Assembly: GCF_022829295.1 (NCBI RefSeq)
Contig: NZ_JAKSYH010000229.1
Span: 1-51,395, forward strand
Length of the DNA: 51,395 nucleotides
Reading direction: 5' to 3'
From: Methylobacterium sp. J-088
GTDB lineage: Bacteria > Pseudomonadota > Alphaproteobacteria > Rhizobiales > Beijerinckiaceae
A model generated the notes under the pieces. The model was not told the DNA's origin. It was given only the letters and a program-made list of their open reading frames with translations, and made no database searches. Shown one piece after another: positions 17,245 through 27,484 of the stretch. Both the position numbers and the translations under genes were made by a program. How positions within the stretch are numbered: position 1 is the first letter of the stretch; each line of letters starts with the position of its first letter.

Positions 17245-18237
17245 TCAGAACACGTCGGCGAAGCGGTCGATGTTCGTGCTGTCGAAGACGGTCGGCTCCG
17301 CCATCGCGCCGGTGTTGCCGGCCTCGACCTTCAGGGTGCCGACGCGGCCCATCGACAGCGTCGCGCCCGGCTCCACCTTGGCGCCCTTGACGAGGTCGTA
17401 GGCGAGAGTGGCGGCCGAATAGCCGAGATCGATCGGGTTCCAGATGGCGAAGCTCTTGGTCACCCCGGCATGCACCGCCCCGGCCATCTCGGAGGGCAGG
17501 CCGAGCCCGGTCACGAACACCTGGCCGGTCTTGCCCGCGTCCTTGACCGCCTGCGCGGCCGCGGTGATCCCGACAGAGGTCGGCGCGACGATCACCGTCA
17601 CCTCCGGATGGACCCGGAGCAGGCCTTGCGTCTCGCGGTAGCTCTTGTCGCTGAGGTCGTCGCCGTAGACCGTCGCGACGAGGTCGATGCCCGGATGGTC
17701 GCGCAAAGCCGTCTTCATCTCGGCGATCCAGGTGTTCTGGTTGGTCGAGGTCGGGGTCGCCGAGAGGATCGCGATCTTGCCCTTCCCGTCCGGGAGCGCC
17801 TGGGTGGCGAGCTTGACCAGTATGCTGCCGATCAGCGGATCGGACGAGGGGTTGAGATGGAGCAGGCGGCCCTCGGGCGCGACCGCCGAATCCCAGGAGA
17901 TCACCTTGATGCCGCGCTGCTGCGCGCGCTTCAGCACCGGGACCACGGCGTCCTTGTCGTTGGCCGAGATCGCGATGGCATCGACCTTCTGCGAGATCAG
18001 GGCGTTGATCACCTCGATCTGCCCCTCCGCCGTGGTGGTGGTCGGGCCGGTATAGATGATCTTGACGTCGCCGAGCTTCTGGGCGGCCTCCTCGGCGCCC
18101 TTGGCGGCCGCCTCGAAGAAACGGTTGCCCAGCGATTTCGCCACCAGGGCGATCCGGATTTCGGCCGCCTGCGCGGCCGTAGCAAAGAGCCCGGCGGCGA
18201 GCGCCGTGGACAGGACGAGCGTCTTCAGCAGCTTCAT
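17245..18237 (-). CDS. rhaS: Rhamnose ABC transporter, periplasmic binding protein RhaS
   Basis: 330 residues. Sec signal peptide at 1-24 (MKLLKTLVLSTALAAGLFAT then AQA). The mature domain is a type-I sugar-binding fold (IRIALVAKSLGNRFFEAAAK at its start; AIAISANDKDAVVPVL; VISWDSAV). First gene of the rhaSTPQUK transport part; GGGGGGAAG precedes the ATG. The rhaR stop lies 58 bases upstream. Not the E. coli AraC-type RhaS activator. Confidence 0.92.
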   Translation of the reverse strand: MKLLKTLVLSTALAAGLFATAAQAAEIRIALVAKSLGNRFFEAAAKGAEEAAQKLGDVKIIYTGPTTTTAEGQIEVINALISQKVDAIAISANDKDAVVPVLKRAQQRGIKVISWDSAVAPEGRLLHLNPSSDPLIGSILVKLATQALPDGKGKIAILSATPTSTNQNTWIAEMKTALRDHPGIDLVATVYGDDLSDKSYRETQGLLRVHPEVTVIVAPTSVGITAAAQAVKDAGKTGQVFVTGLGLPSEMAGAVHAGVTKSFAIWNPIDLGYSAATLAYDLVKGAKVEPGATLSMGRVGTLKVEAGNTGAMAEPTVFDSTNIDRFADVF

Positions 18238-18295
18238 AGCAGTCTTCCCCCCTGTTTTAGTCCCATCCTGACGGCTGCTGAGCTATCTTGCTCGT

Positions 18296-19117
18296 TTACG
18301 CAGTCGCGGATGTCTCCTTCCGACGCGCGGGCTGACGCGGATCGACCACGATCAGGTCGACGCCCGCAGCCTCCACCATCCGGCGCTCCGCGTCGGTGAT
18401 GCGGTCGTCGGTGATGATCCGGGTCGCCCGGTTGAGCGGTGCCAGGATCATCGACGATTGGGTCCGGAACTTCGTGGCGTCCACGAGCAGGATCAGCTCG
18501 TCGGCCTGCCGCATCAGGCGCTGCTCCGACGAGATGATCAGCGCGTCCCGCTCCATGAGGCCGAGGGCCGAAAGGCCCATCGCGCCCATGAACATCCGGC
18601 GCGCCCGGAAATGCACCGTCCCGTCATCCTCGAACGGGCTCAGGATGATGTTCTGCTCCCGGTAGATCGTGCCCGAGGGCACCATCACGGCGCAGGCCGA
18701 GTGGCGCAGCAGATGATCGGCCACCGAGAACGAGTTGGTCAGGACCTGCAGCTTCAGGTCGCCCAGCGCGTGCACCATCTGGAAGGTCGTGGTGCCGCCG
18801 TTGATGATGATCGAATCGCCCTCGGCGCAGAGGTCTACGGCCGCCCGGGCGATGGCCCGCTTCTCCAGGATGTTCGGCCCGGTGTTGGCGGCGGGCGTCG
18901 CCAGCGGCACGACGCTCAGGGCGGGATGAGCCGGCGCGTCGAGCGCCTCCGCACCGCCGCGCAGCTTCTTCAGCTGACCCTGATCGGCCAGGGCCGTCAG
19001 GTCGCGCCGCACGGTCGCCTCGGACCCGCCGGTCGCCGCCGCGATGGCCTGGACGGTCGCCACCCCGCGCTCCCTCAGCAGAGCCAGAATGATGCGGTGG
19101 CGTTCGCGCTCATGCAT
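18296..19117 (-). CDS. rhaR: DeoR-family regulator of rhamnose genes
   Basis: 273 residues. The N-terminal DeoR helix-turn-helix is clear (IILALLRERGVATVQAIAAA, then GSEATVRRDLTALADQGQL), followed by the DeoR sensor domain with KRAIARAAVDLCAEGDSIII and NGGTTTFQMV. In Rhizobium the RhaR homologue is a repressor that responds to a phosphorylated rhamnose intermediate; the same is inferred here from synteny. It sits between the catabolic genes (divergent) and rhaS, and probably controls both directions from the 19118-19325 region. Confidence 0.88.
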   Translation of the reverse strand: MHERERHRIILALLRERGVATVQAIAAATGGSEATVRRDLTALADQGQLKKLRGGAEALDAPAHPALSVVPLATPAANTGPNILEKRAIARAAVDLCAEGDSIIINGGTTTFQMVHALGDLKLQVLTNSFSVADHLLRHSACAVMVPSGTIYREQNIILSPFEDDGTVHFRARRMFMGAMGLSALGLMERDALIISSEQRLMRQADELILLVDATKFRTQSSMILAPLNRATRIITDDRITDAERRMVEAAGVDLIVVDPRQPARRKETSATA

Positions 19118-19179
19118 CGTTTCCTCCTGTCATGATCCAATCACCTCACCGACCGTGCGTCAACAGTTTCGTGCAAAAT

Positions 19180-19216
19180 CTTTCATATTGCGTCGCAAAC
19201 GTGCGCAATCATGAAG
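19180..19216. promoter_or_regulatory. Imperfect inverted repeat in the rhaR-rhaD divergent promoter
   Basis: CTTTCATATTGCG (19180-19192) and CGCAATCATGAAG (19204-19216) form a 13-base inverted repeat matching at 9 of 13 positions (outer three and inner six) around an 11-base spacer. It lies between the divergent genes in an AT-richer stretch, where a DeoR-type operator would be expected. Confidence 0.4.
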
Positions 19217-19325
19217 TTTTTCGACAGAATATGATCGATCCTGCCACTGTTCTGACGGCAGCCGGCGGATGGGGGCTTCGCCGTCGGTTGCTACCGGAAT
19301 CACCATAAAAAATCGGGAGGGGACC

Positions 19326-21425
<2,100 letters not shown>

Positions 21426-21444
21426 CGGGACCGGAGCGCGCATC

Positions 21445-22737
21445 ATGACCAACCTGCCGATCGACCCCGACCGGATCGCCGCCCACAACGCGGCCCTCAC
21501 CCGGACCTTGTCCGAGGATTACGACGCCCTCGGCCAGCGCCTCGCCCGCCGGGGCCTCGACATCGCGGCCGTGACCGCGCAGGTCGCGGCCTTCACGGTG
21601 GCGGTCCCGTCCTGGGGCGTCGGCACCGGCGGGACGCGCTTCGCGCGCTTCCCCGGCCCCGGAGAGCCGCGCGGCATCGCCGAGAAGCTCGACGATTGCG
21701 CGGTGATCCAGCAGCTCGGCCGCGCCACCCCGGCCGTCTCGCTGCACATCCCGTGGGACACGGCGCCCCCCGGGGAGCTGCGCGCCCGGGCGGAGGCCTT
21801 AGGCCTCGGCTTCGACGCGATGAACTCCAACACCTTCCAGGATCATCCGGGCGATCCGGACCATCCCCTGTCGTACAAGTTCGGCTCGCTCAGCCATGTC
21901 GATCCGGCCGTGCGCGCGCAGGCGGTGGCGCACAACATCGCCTGCATCCGCCTCGGCGAGGCCTTGGGCTCGAAGGCGCTGACCGTGTGGATCGGCGACG
22001 GCGCGAATTTTCCGGGCCAGAGCCATATGGGCCGGGCCTTCGAGCGCTATCTCGCCTCGATGCAGGAGATCTACGCGGCGCTCCCCGAGGGCTGGCGGCT
22101 GTTCTCCGAACACAAGATGTACGAGCCGGCCTTCTACGCCACCGTGGTGCAGGATTGGGGGACGAGCCTGGTCACCGCCCAGGCGCTCGGCCCGAAGGCG
22201 GCCTGCCTGGTCGATCTCGGGCACCACGCGCCGAACGTGAACATCGAGATGATCGTGTCGCGGCTGGCCCACGCCGGCAAGCTCGGCGGCTTCCACGTCA
22301 ACGATTCGAAATACGGCGACGACGACCTCGATGCCGGCTCGATCGATCCGTTCCGCCTGTTCCTGGTGTTCAACGAGCTGGTCGATCTCGGCGAAAGCGG
22401 CGACGCCCCGGCCTACATGATCGACCAGTCCCACAACGTGACCGACCCGATCGAGAGCCTGATCCGCTCGGCCGACGAGATCCGGCGCGCCTACGCCCAG
22501 GCGCTGCTGGTCGATCGCGCGGCGCTCGCCGGCTATCAGGAGGACAACGACGCGCTGATGGCCTCGGAGACGCTGAAGGCGGCCTTCCGCACGGATGTCG
22601 GCCCGATCCTGGCCCGGGCTCGCCTGGATGCCGGCGGCGCGATCGACCCGATCGCGGCTTACCGGGACAGCGGCTACCGCGCCAAGGTCGCCGCCGCGCG
22701 ACCGGCCGCCCGGGGCGGTGGCGGCGGCATCGTCTGA
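21445..22737 (+). CDS. rhaI: L-rhamnose isomerase (RhaI type)
   Basis: 430 residues. Xylose-isomerase-like TIM barrel of the Pseudomonas stutzeri/rhizobial rhamnose isomerase family rather than the E. coli RhaA type: VPSWGVGTGGTRFARFPG, MNSNTFQDHPG, LFSEHKMYEPAFY, DLGHHAPNVNIE and GFHVNDSKYGDDDLD, which supply metal ligands. It converts L-rhamnose to L-rhamnulose in the cytoplasm. The start at 21445 has GGAG 8 bases upstream. The C-terminus ends in a Gly run (ARGGGGGIV). Confidence 0.93.
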   Translation: MTNLPIDPDRIAAHNAALTRTLSEDYDALGQRLARRGLDIAAVTAQVAAFTVAVPSWGVGTGGTRFARFPGPGEPRGIAEKLDDCAVIQQLGRATPAVSLHIPWDTAPPGELRARAEALGLGFDAMNSNTFQDHPGDPDHPLSYKFGSLSHVDPAVRAQAVAHNIACIRLGEALGSKALTVWIGDGANFPGQSHMGRAFERYLASMQEIYAALPEGWRLFSEHKMYEPAFYATVVQDWGTSLVTAQALGPKAACLVDLGHHAPNVNIEMIVSRLAHAGKLGGFHVNDSKYGDDDLDAGSIDPFRLFLVFNELVDLGESGDAPAYMIDQSHNVTDPIESLIRSADEIRRAYAQALLVDRAALAGYQEDNDALMASETLKAAFRTDVGPILARARLDAGGAIDPIAAYRDSGYRAKVAAARPAARGGGGGIV

Positions 22738-22991
22738 CGGGACGGCCGCGCGACGACCGGACCGTGCCGGATGAGGCTACGGCATGGCGACAAGCATGCA
22801 ATAGCCAAATGGCGCGTCGCCTCGATCGCGGTTTGCGAGGTCCATAAGGCGCAAATCTTGGCGATGCAGAGCCTCAGAACCTCGCGCAAACGCAACTGTG
22901 AATGTAATCCCGTCGCCCGCTCCGCATTCCAGGGTCCGCAAGCGGCCTCGGAATGACGGAGTGGGTAATTCAATTTCGGTTCGACCGCCGG

Positions 22992-23513
22992 TCATGGCCG
23001 GATGGCGGTGACCTCGATTTCGACGAGCCATCCCGGATTGGCCAGCGCCGCGACTTGGAGCGCCGAGCGGACCGGTAGGTTCGGCTGGGACGGCGTCCCG
23101 AACCGTTCTCGGTAGGCGTCCATCAGGCCGGCGAAATCCATCCGGCCGCCCTTCGCCGGGTCGCCGACCAGAAAGACCGTCATCTTCACCACGTCGCGCA
23201 GCGACAGGTTCTGCCGTTTGAGCGCAGCCTCGATCGACGCCAGGGTCGAGGCCGTCTGCGTGCGGGTGTCGCCGAAGGCGGCAAGCGTGTTCTTCTCGGC
23301 CTTCGGGTCCGCCACCACAGGCCCGAAGCCGCTGAGATAGACCGTCGCGTGGCCCGCCGGCACCTCGATCGCTTCCGAGATCGGAAAGTCCGAGCCCGGG
23401 ATCGGGTGCCGGACGATGTCCTCCGCGGCGCGGCCCGGCCCGGCCGTCAGGGCCAGCGCGAGCGCCAGGGAGCCGGGGATCACCGTCTGCTTCATCAGGG
23501 TGTGTCCGATCAT
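22992..23513 (-). CDS. Exported RidA/YjgF-family protein
   Basis: 173 residues. A Sec-type signal peptide lies at the N-terminus (MKQTVIPGSLALALALTAG then RAA), followed by a RidA domain. RidA proteins hydrolyse reactive enamines/imines to ketones and ammonia. The active-site arginine is present in LPVRSALQVAAL, and the final strand WLVEIEVTAI matches the family. Most RidA proteins are cytosolic, so export is unusual. It overlaps the cytochrome gene by four bases and is the last gene of a three-gene unit with an FAD amine oxidase, whose product would be an imine. The role as periplasmic imine hydrolase is inferred from this context. Confidence 0.88.
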   Translation of the reverse strand: MIGHTLMKQTVIPGSLALALALTAGPGRAAEDIVRHPIPGSDFPISEAIEVPAGHATVYLSGFGPVVADPKAEKNTLAAFGDTRTQTASTLASIEAALKRQNLSLRDVVKMTVFLVGDPAKGGRMDFAGLMDAYRERFGTPSQPNLPVRSALQVAALANPGWLVEIEVTAIRP

Positions 23514-23953
23514 GGCCGTGCTGCCTTCACATCCTCGGGGGTGATCGCGTCGTCGTAATGATTGTCGAAATGCGTGCGGACGTAGTTCACGACCTCCGCC
23601 ACCTGTGTGTCGGTCATCATGCGTCCGATCGGCGGCATGCCGCGCAGGCCGCGCACCAGGATCGTGACCGAATAGCCCGCCGCCGCGAGCCGCGCGTTAT
23701 GCGTGAGCGCCGGGTAGGACGCCGCACCGACCGCGCCCTCCCCGTCCGCCTGATGGCAGGCGGCGCAGACCTGGGCGTAAAGAGCCTCGCCCCCAACCTC
23801 GGTGAAGCTCTTGCCGACGCTCATCGCCGGCCCGGCCGACGGCAGCGCCGCTTTGGTGGCTGGCTCCTGCGCAGAGGCGCCAACGCGCGTCGCCAGGATC
23901 AGTGCGATTGCGACCGCTCCGGCGATCGTTCGGGATACGAAGACTCCGCTCAT
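23510..23953 (-). CDS. Exported mono-haem cytochrome c
   Basis: 147 residues. Signal peptide at about 1-28 (MSGVFVSRTIAGAVAIALIL, cleavage near ASA). One haem site CAACH at 63-67 (CxxCH) and likely axial methionine in GMPPIGRMMTD; the C-terminal helix TDTQVAEVVNYVRTHFDNHY is typical of class I cytochromes c. It overlaps the oxidase gene and the ridA-like gene by four bases each. The likely job is to take electrons from the flavin of the upstream oxidase and pass them to the respiratory chain; this follows precedent for flavin amine oxidoreductases of the nicotine oxidoreductase group but is inference here. Confidence 0.92.
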   Translation of the reverse strand: MSGVFVSRTIAGAVAIALILATRVGASAQEPATKAALPSAGPAMSVGKSFTEVGGEALYAQVCAACHQADGEGAVGAASYPALTHNARLAAAGYSVTILVRGLRGMPPIGRMMTDTQVAEVVNYVRTHFDNHYDDAITPEDVKAARP

Positions 23954-25545
23954 GCCGCCAGGACCCTCTTGTGGAGCCGCGAAACCGCATCGAGCGCCGA
24001 GAGGATTGCGCCCTCCTGCCAGGCCGGAATGTAGGAGGCGTGCTCACCGGCGAGCATGATCCGCCCGTCGAGGGCGCAGAGGTTGTCGTAATGCTCGGCG
24101 CGCGCCGCCGCGGTCCAATCGCCGGCGCAGCCCAGCGTGAACGGCACGCGGTGCCAGGCGACCGCGATGCCTGTCTCGAACTCGGTGCGGTATTGCGGGT
24201 GGATCTGGCTTCCGTACGCGACGGCGCGGCGCACCCGCTCGGCGGGGCTCATGGCGGTGAATTCGTAGGAGCCGGGCCCGTTCCAGGTGTAGCCGCCGAG
24301 TAGCACGCCCTTGCCGCCGGTATTGTAGCCGGTCGATGGATAGCTGATCTGGCGGATCGGCAGATCGGTGTAGGAGATGCCGCCGAAGATGTGCTCGTCC
24401 TCCTCCCAGAACCGCCGCTTGAACTGCAACCCGATCTTCACGGACGCGGCGTAGGGTACCGCGTCGATCGCCGCCTTCATCTTTGCGCCGACCTGGGTCG
24501 GGATCTGGCTCAGGACCGTCAACGGCAGGGCGCAGACGCACCAATCCGCCTGGACCTGCCGGACCGCGCCGCCCTGGCGCGTGTCCTGGTAGGTGGCCGT
24601 GACGCTGTGACCGTCCTGGGCGATCTCGATCACCTTCGCGCCGTACCGGATGGTCTCGGGCGGCAGGGCGCGGGCGAAGGCCTCACCGATGCGGCCCATG
24701 CCGCCGACCGGCTGGAACATCGTGGTCTGGAACTCGTACAGCAGGAAGTTCTGCAGGCCGCGCCACAGCCGCGAGGTCAGGATGTCGTGGAGTCCCATCG
24801 GCGCGCCGTCGACCGGGCGCGCCGAGAGCCCGCCGCCGGGATCGCGGGCGTAGCCGCGGAACTCCGATGACGTGTCACCGGCGCGATAGGTGAGATCCTT
24901 GTCCAGGCCGCCGAGCGACCGCAGGGCCTCGATGAGGATCTCCTGATCGTCCTTGGATACCTGCGCGTCGAGCGCGCCCTTACGGGTCGCCTTGGCCAGA
25001 AGCTCCGCGGTGGCGCCCTCGAAATCGGTCTTGACCGTGCGGATTCGCTGCGGCGCCCCCCCGAAGCCCGTCGTGTTGTGGACATAGGCGTTGTGGTTGA
25101 GCTGAATGAACGGCTCCAGGGCGACCCCGAGGCGTCGGCAGTAATCGAGGACGCCGTGGTGGTGATAGGGGATCCGCCACGGGCCGGGATTGAGATAGAG
25201 GCCGGTCTCGAACTCGCAGCGCTGCACGGCGCCGCCCAGTTCAGTGTAGGTATCGCCGCCGCGCAGTGACCAGTTCCGGCCGCCGGCCCGGATGTTGTAT
25301 TCGAGGATCTGGACTTGGTACCCCGCCCGGTGCAACTCGAGTGCGGCCGTCATGCCGGCGAGGCCGGCCCCCAGGATCAGAACCGAGGCGCCCTTGGGAT
25401 CGCCGTCGAGCCGGATCGGACCACGATAGGGCGATTCCTCGGCGAACCCGAGGCTGGTCATCACCTGATAGGCGGCTGCACTCCCGGCGGCCGCCCCGAC
25501 CATGGCGATCAGCTTTCGCCGACTTAAACCCGATGCCTCTGCCAT
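23950..25545 (-). CDS. Tat-exported flavin amine oxidase/dehydrogenase
   Basis: 531 residues. The N-terminus has a twin-arginine signal (LSRRKLIAMVGAAAGSAAAY). The FAD-binding motif is VLILGAGLAGMTAALELHRAG (GAGLAG at 59-64) followed by the GG motif NIRAGGRNWSLRGGD. The C-terminal flavin motif GRIMLAGEHASY is present. The family covers monoamine oxidases, L-amino-acid oxidases and nicotine oxidoreductases, so the substrate cannot be read from sequence. First gene of an operon with cytochrome c and RidA, all joined by ATGA overlaps. The cytochrome neighbour suggests it acts as a dehydrogenase rather than an O2-using oxidase. Confidence 0.9.
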   Translation of the reverse strand: MAEASGLSRRKLIAMVGAAAGSAAAYQVMTSLGFAEESPYRGPIRLDGDPKGASVLILGAGLAGMTAALELHRAGYQVQILEYNIRAGGRNWSLRGGDTYTELGGAVQRCEFETGLYLNPGPWRIPYHHHGVLDYCRRLGVALEPFIQLNHNAYVHNTTGFGGAPQRIRTVKTDFEGATAELLAKATRKGALDAQVSKDDQEILIEALRSLGGLDKDLTYRAGDTSSEFRGYARDPGGGLSARPVDGAPMGLHDILTSRLWRGLQNFLLYEFQTTMFQPVGGMGRIGEAFARALPPETIRYGAKVIEIAQDGHSVTATYQDTRQGGAVRQVQADWCVCALPLTVLSQIPTQVGAKMKAAIDAVPYAASVKIGLQFKRRFWEEDEHIFGGISYTDLPIRQISYPSTGYNTGGKGVLLGGYTWNGPGSYEFTAMSPAERVRRAVAYGSQIHPQYRTEFETGIAVAWHRVPFTLGCAGDWTAAARAEHYDNLCALDGRIMLAGEHASYIPAWQEGAILSALDAVSRLHKRVLAA

Positions 25546-26080
25546 CTCGCTTGCCGCCTCCTATTCCGGATGAGTCAAGGGCGCGGAATGCAAAGCAAAA
25601 CCGGGGCCAGATGATCTTATTTAAAGTGGAAGATCGATCTGTTCTGCACAATATTTTCTAAATACCCAGATACTATCGAACAATTTACAAAAATTTGGAT
25701 GAATATTGCTTTTCTATTTATTGTAATACAAGAAAATGTGGTCTAATTTGGTGCTCTGTATACTTCGAAAAGCCGTGACCGTCAGCGTCGTGCTCGATCA
25801 TGCCAGCGTTTCGGCTGCGGTCGCTTACACCGTCTGCTCAAGGGCGATCCGCCGCGCCCGCCACGCTTGCAACGACGGCTATGGCGGGTCCGGCTCAGGC
25901 CCGTTCGGCGAGGCAAGTCGCCCGATCGCGGTGCAGAGCGCGTCCTCGGTCATGAACGCGAAACATGCGTTCGACCCGGAGTTTTACGACGGCTCGGCGC
26001 TGCTTTTCGAGAAACAGCTCATCGCCGTACTGAAATCCCTCGCGGGACGGTCCAGGCCTTGAGGCGCGCCTGCGCCGGCG
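25546..26080. other. AT-rich promoter region and gene-free spacer
   Basis: The part 25606-25740 is much richer in A+T than the rest of the window and lies directly upstream of the amine oxidase gene. It contains a perfect TTGTAATACAA inverted repeat (25721-25731), a possible operator. The remainder (25741-26080) has only a weak open frame without a ribosome-binding site. No RNA gene or transposon end was recognised. Confidence 0.5.
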
Positions 26081-27484
26081 TCACGGATCCGGCGCAAGCG
26101 GGATCCGGCGCCACCAGTCATGCGCCCGCTCGTACTGGTGTGCGAACCGCAGGAGCATGGCCTCGGCGAAGGGCCGCGCGGCGATCTGCAGGCTGATCGG
26201 CAGGGATCGCCGGTCGAAGCCGCAGGGCACCGCGATCGCCGGGAGCCCGGTGAGATTGAACGGGTAGGTCAGGCGCCAGGACGCCGCCAGGACGCTCTCC
26301 CGCCGCCCGGCAATCGTGACGGTGGTCTCGTCGGCCCGCCATGCGGTCAGGGGTGCCGTGGGGGTGACGATCACGTCGGCCTCCTCCAGCACGGCGGCCA
26401 TCTCGGCCATAATCAACGCCCGCGCCTGCTCGGCCCGCAGGTAGTCCGGGCCGGTCACCAAGCGGCCCATCTCCACGAGATCGCGGACATCCTCCGCAAA
26501 GCCCGCGACGTGGCCCTGCGTCAGATTGCGGTCGTGGTAGGCCGTCGAGGAGGCCAGCTCGATGGCGTAGATTGCGCCGAGCCCGAACCGCAGGGACGGC
26601 ACCGCCACGTCCCGCACCCTGCAGCCCTGCCCGGCGAAGAACCGGATCGCCGCCTCGACTGCTTCGAAGACGTCGTCGTCGATGATCTCGAAGAAGTGGT
26701 TGCGGATCACCGCGACCCGCAGGCCCTGCAGCGTCTGGTCGAGTCCGGCCGCGTAATCCGGCACCGGGACCGCGGCGGCGGCCGGATCGGCCGGATCGGG
26801 GCCGGCGAGGATCTGCAGCAGCAGCGCCGCATCGGCCACCGTCAGGGTCAGCGGACCGGCATGGTCGAGGGACCAGGAATGCGGGACGATCCCCGAGCGG
26901 CCGATCCGGCCGAAGGTCGGCTTGAGGCCGACGATCCCGCACAGGGCTGCCGGAATGCGGATGGAGCCGCCGGTATCCGAGCCCAGCGCCGCCGGACAGA
27001 GCCGGGCCGCCACCGCGGCTGCCGAACCACCGCTCGATCCGCCGGGCACCCGGTCGCGGTCCCAGGGGTTGCGGGTCGGCGGCGTGACCATGCCCCAGGC
27101 GAATTCGTGCATCCGCGTCTTGCCGAGGATCACCGCGCCGCTTGCGCGGAGCCGCGACACGGCGTGGCTGTCCTCCTGCGGGAAGGTGAGGCCGTCCACC
27201 GCCGTTCCGGCCCGGGTCGGCAGCTCGGCCGTCGTGTAATTGTCCTTGATGCCGATCGGGATCCCGTGGAGCGGGCTGCGCGGACCCGTCCGGGCGATTT
27301 CCGCATCGGCGGCGCGCGCCGCGTCGAGGGCGGTGGACGAGAGGGCCACGAAACTCTGGAGGTCTCCGTCGAGGCGCCGGATCCGGTCGAGCGCGGCGCC
27401 GACGAGTTCGACGCTCGACAGGTTTCGCGACGCGATCCGCCGGGCGAGCTCCGTGATCGGCAGCTGCCACAGGGCGTCACTCAT
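26081..27484 (-). CDS. Amidase, amidase-signature family
   Basis: 467 residues. The Ser-Ser-Lys triad is complete: K80 in GIPIGIKDNY, S150 in GGSSGGS and nucleophile S174 in DTGGSIRIP. These enzymes hydrolyse C-N bonds of amides or of allophanate-like compounds in the cytoplasm. It is the last gene of the amide operon and overlaps the DUF1028 gene by eight bases. AtzF/Asp-tRNA amidotransferase-like length; no extra C-terminal domain as in full allophanate hydrolases. The substrate is probably related to what the upstream ABC transporter imports. The start at 27484 was chosen because longer frames run into the upstream gene. Confidence 0.9.
   Translation of the reverse strand: MSDALWQLPITELARRIASRNLSSVELVGAALDRIRRLDGDLQSFVALSSTALDAARAADAEIARTGPRSPLHGIPIGIKDNYTTAELPTRAGTAVDGLTFPQEDSHAVSRLRASGAVILGKTRMHEFAWGMVTPPTRNPWDRDRVPGGSSGGSAAAVAARLCPAALGSDTGGSIRIPAALCGIVGLKPTFGRIGRSGIVPHSWSLDHAGPLTLTVADAALLLQILAGPDPADPAAAAVPVPDYAAGLDQTLQGLRVAVIRNHFFEIIDDDVFEAVEAAIRFFAGQGCRVRDVAVPSLRFGLGAIYAIELASSTAYHDRNLTQGHVAGFAEDVRDLVEMGRLVTGPDYLRAEQARALIMAEMAAVLEEADVIVTPTAPLTAWRADETTVTIAGRRESVLAASWRLTYPFNLTGLPAIAVPCGFDRRSLPISLQIAARPFAEAMLLRFAHQYERAHDWWRRIPLAPDP

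Noticed and set aside
15321..17390. A 689-codon plus-strand frame opposite rhaT
   Set aside because: It overlaps a complete double ATPase gene and the hairpin repeat; composition is not protein-like.
25736..26062. A 108-codon plus-strand frame next to the amidase gene
   Set aside because: No ribosome-binding site, mixed composition and no domain; its C-terminal part may be protein-like but is too short to judge.
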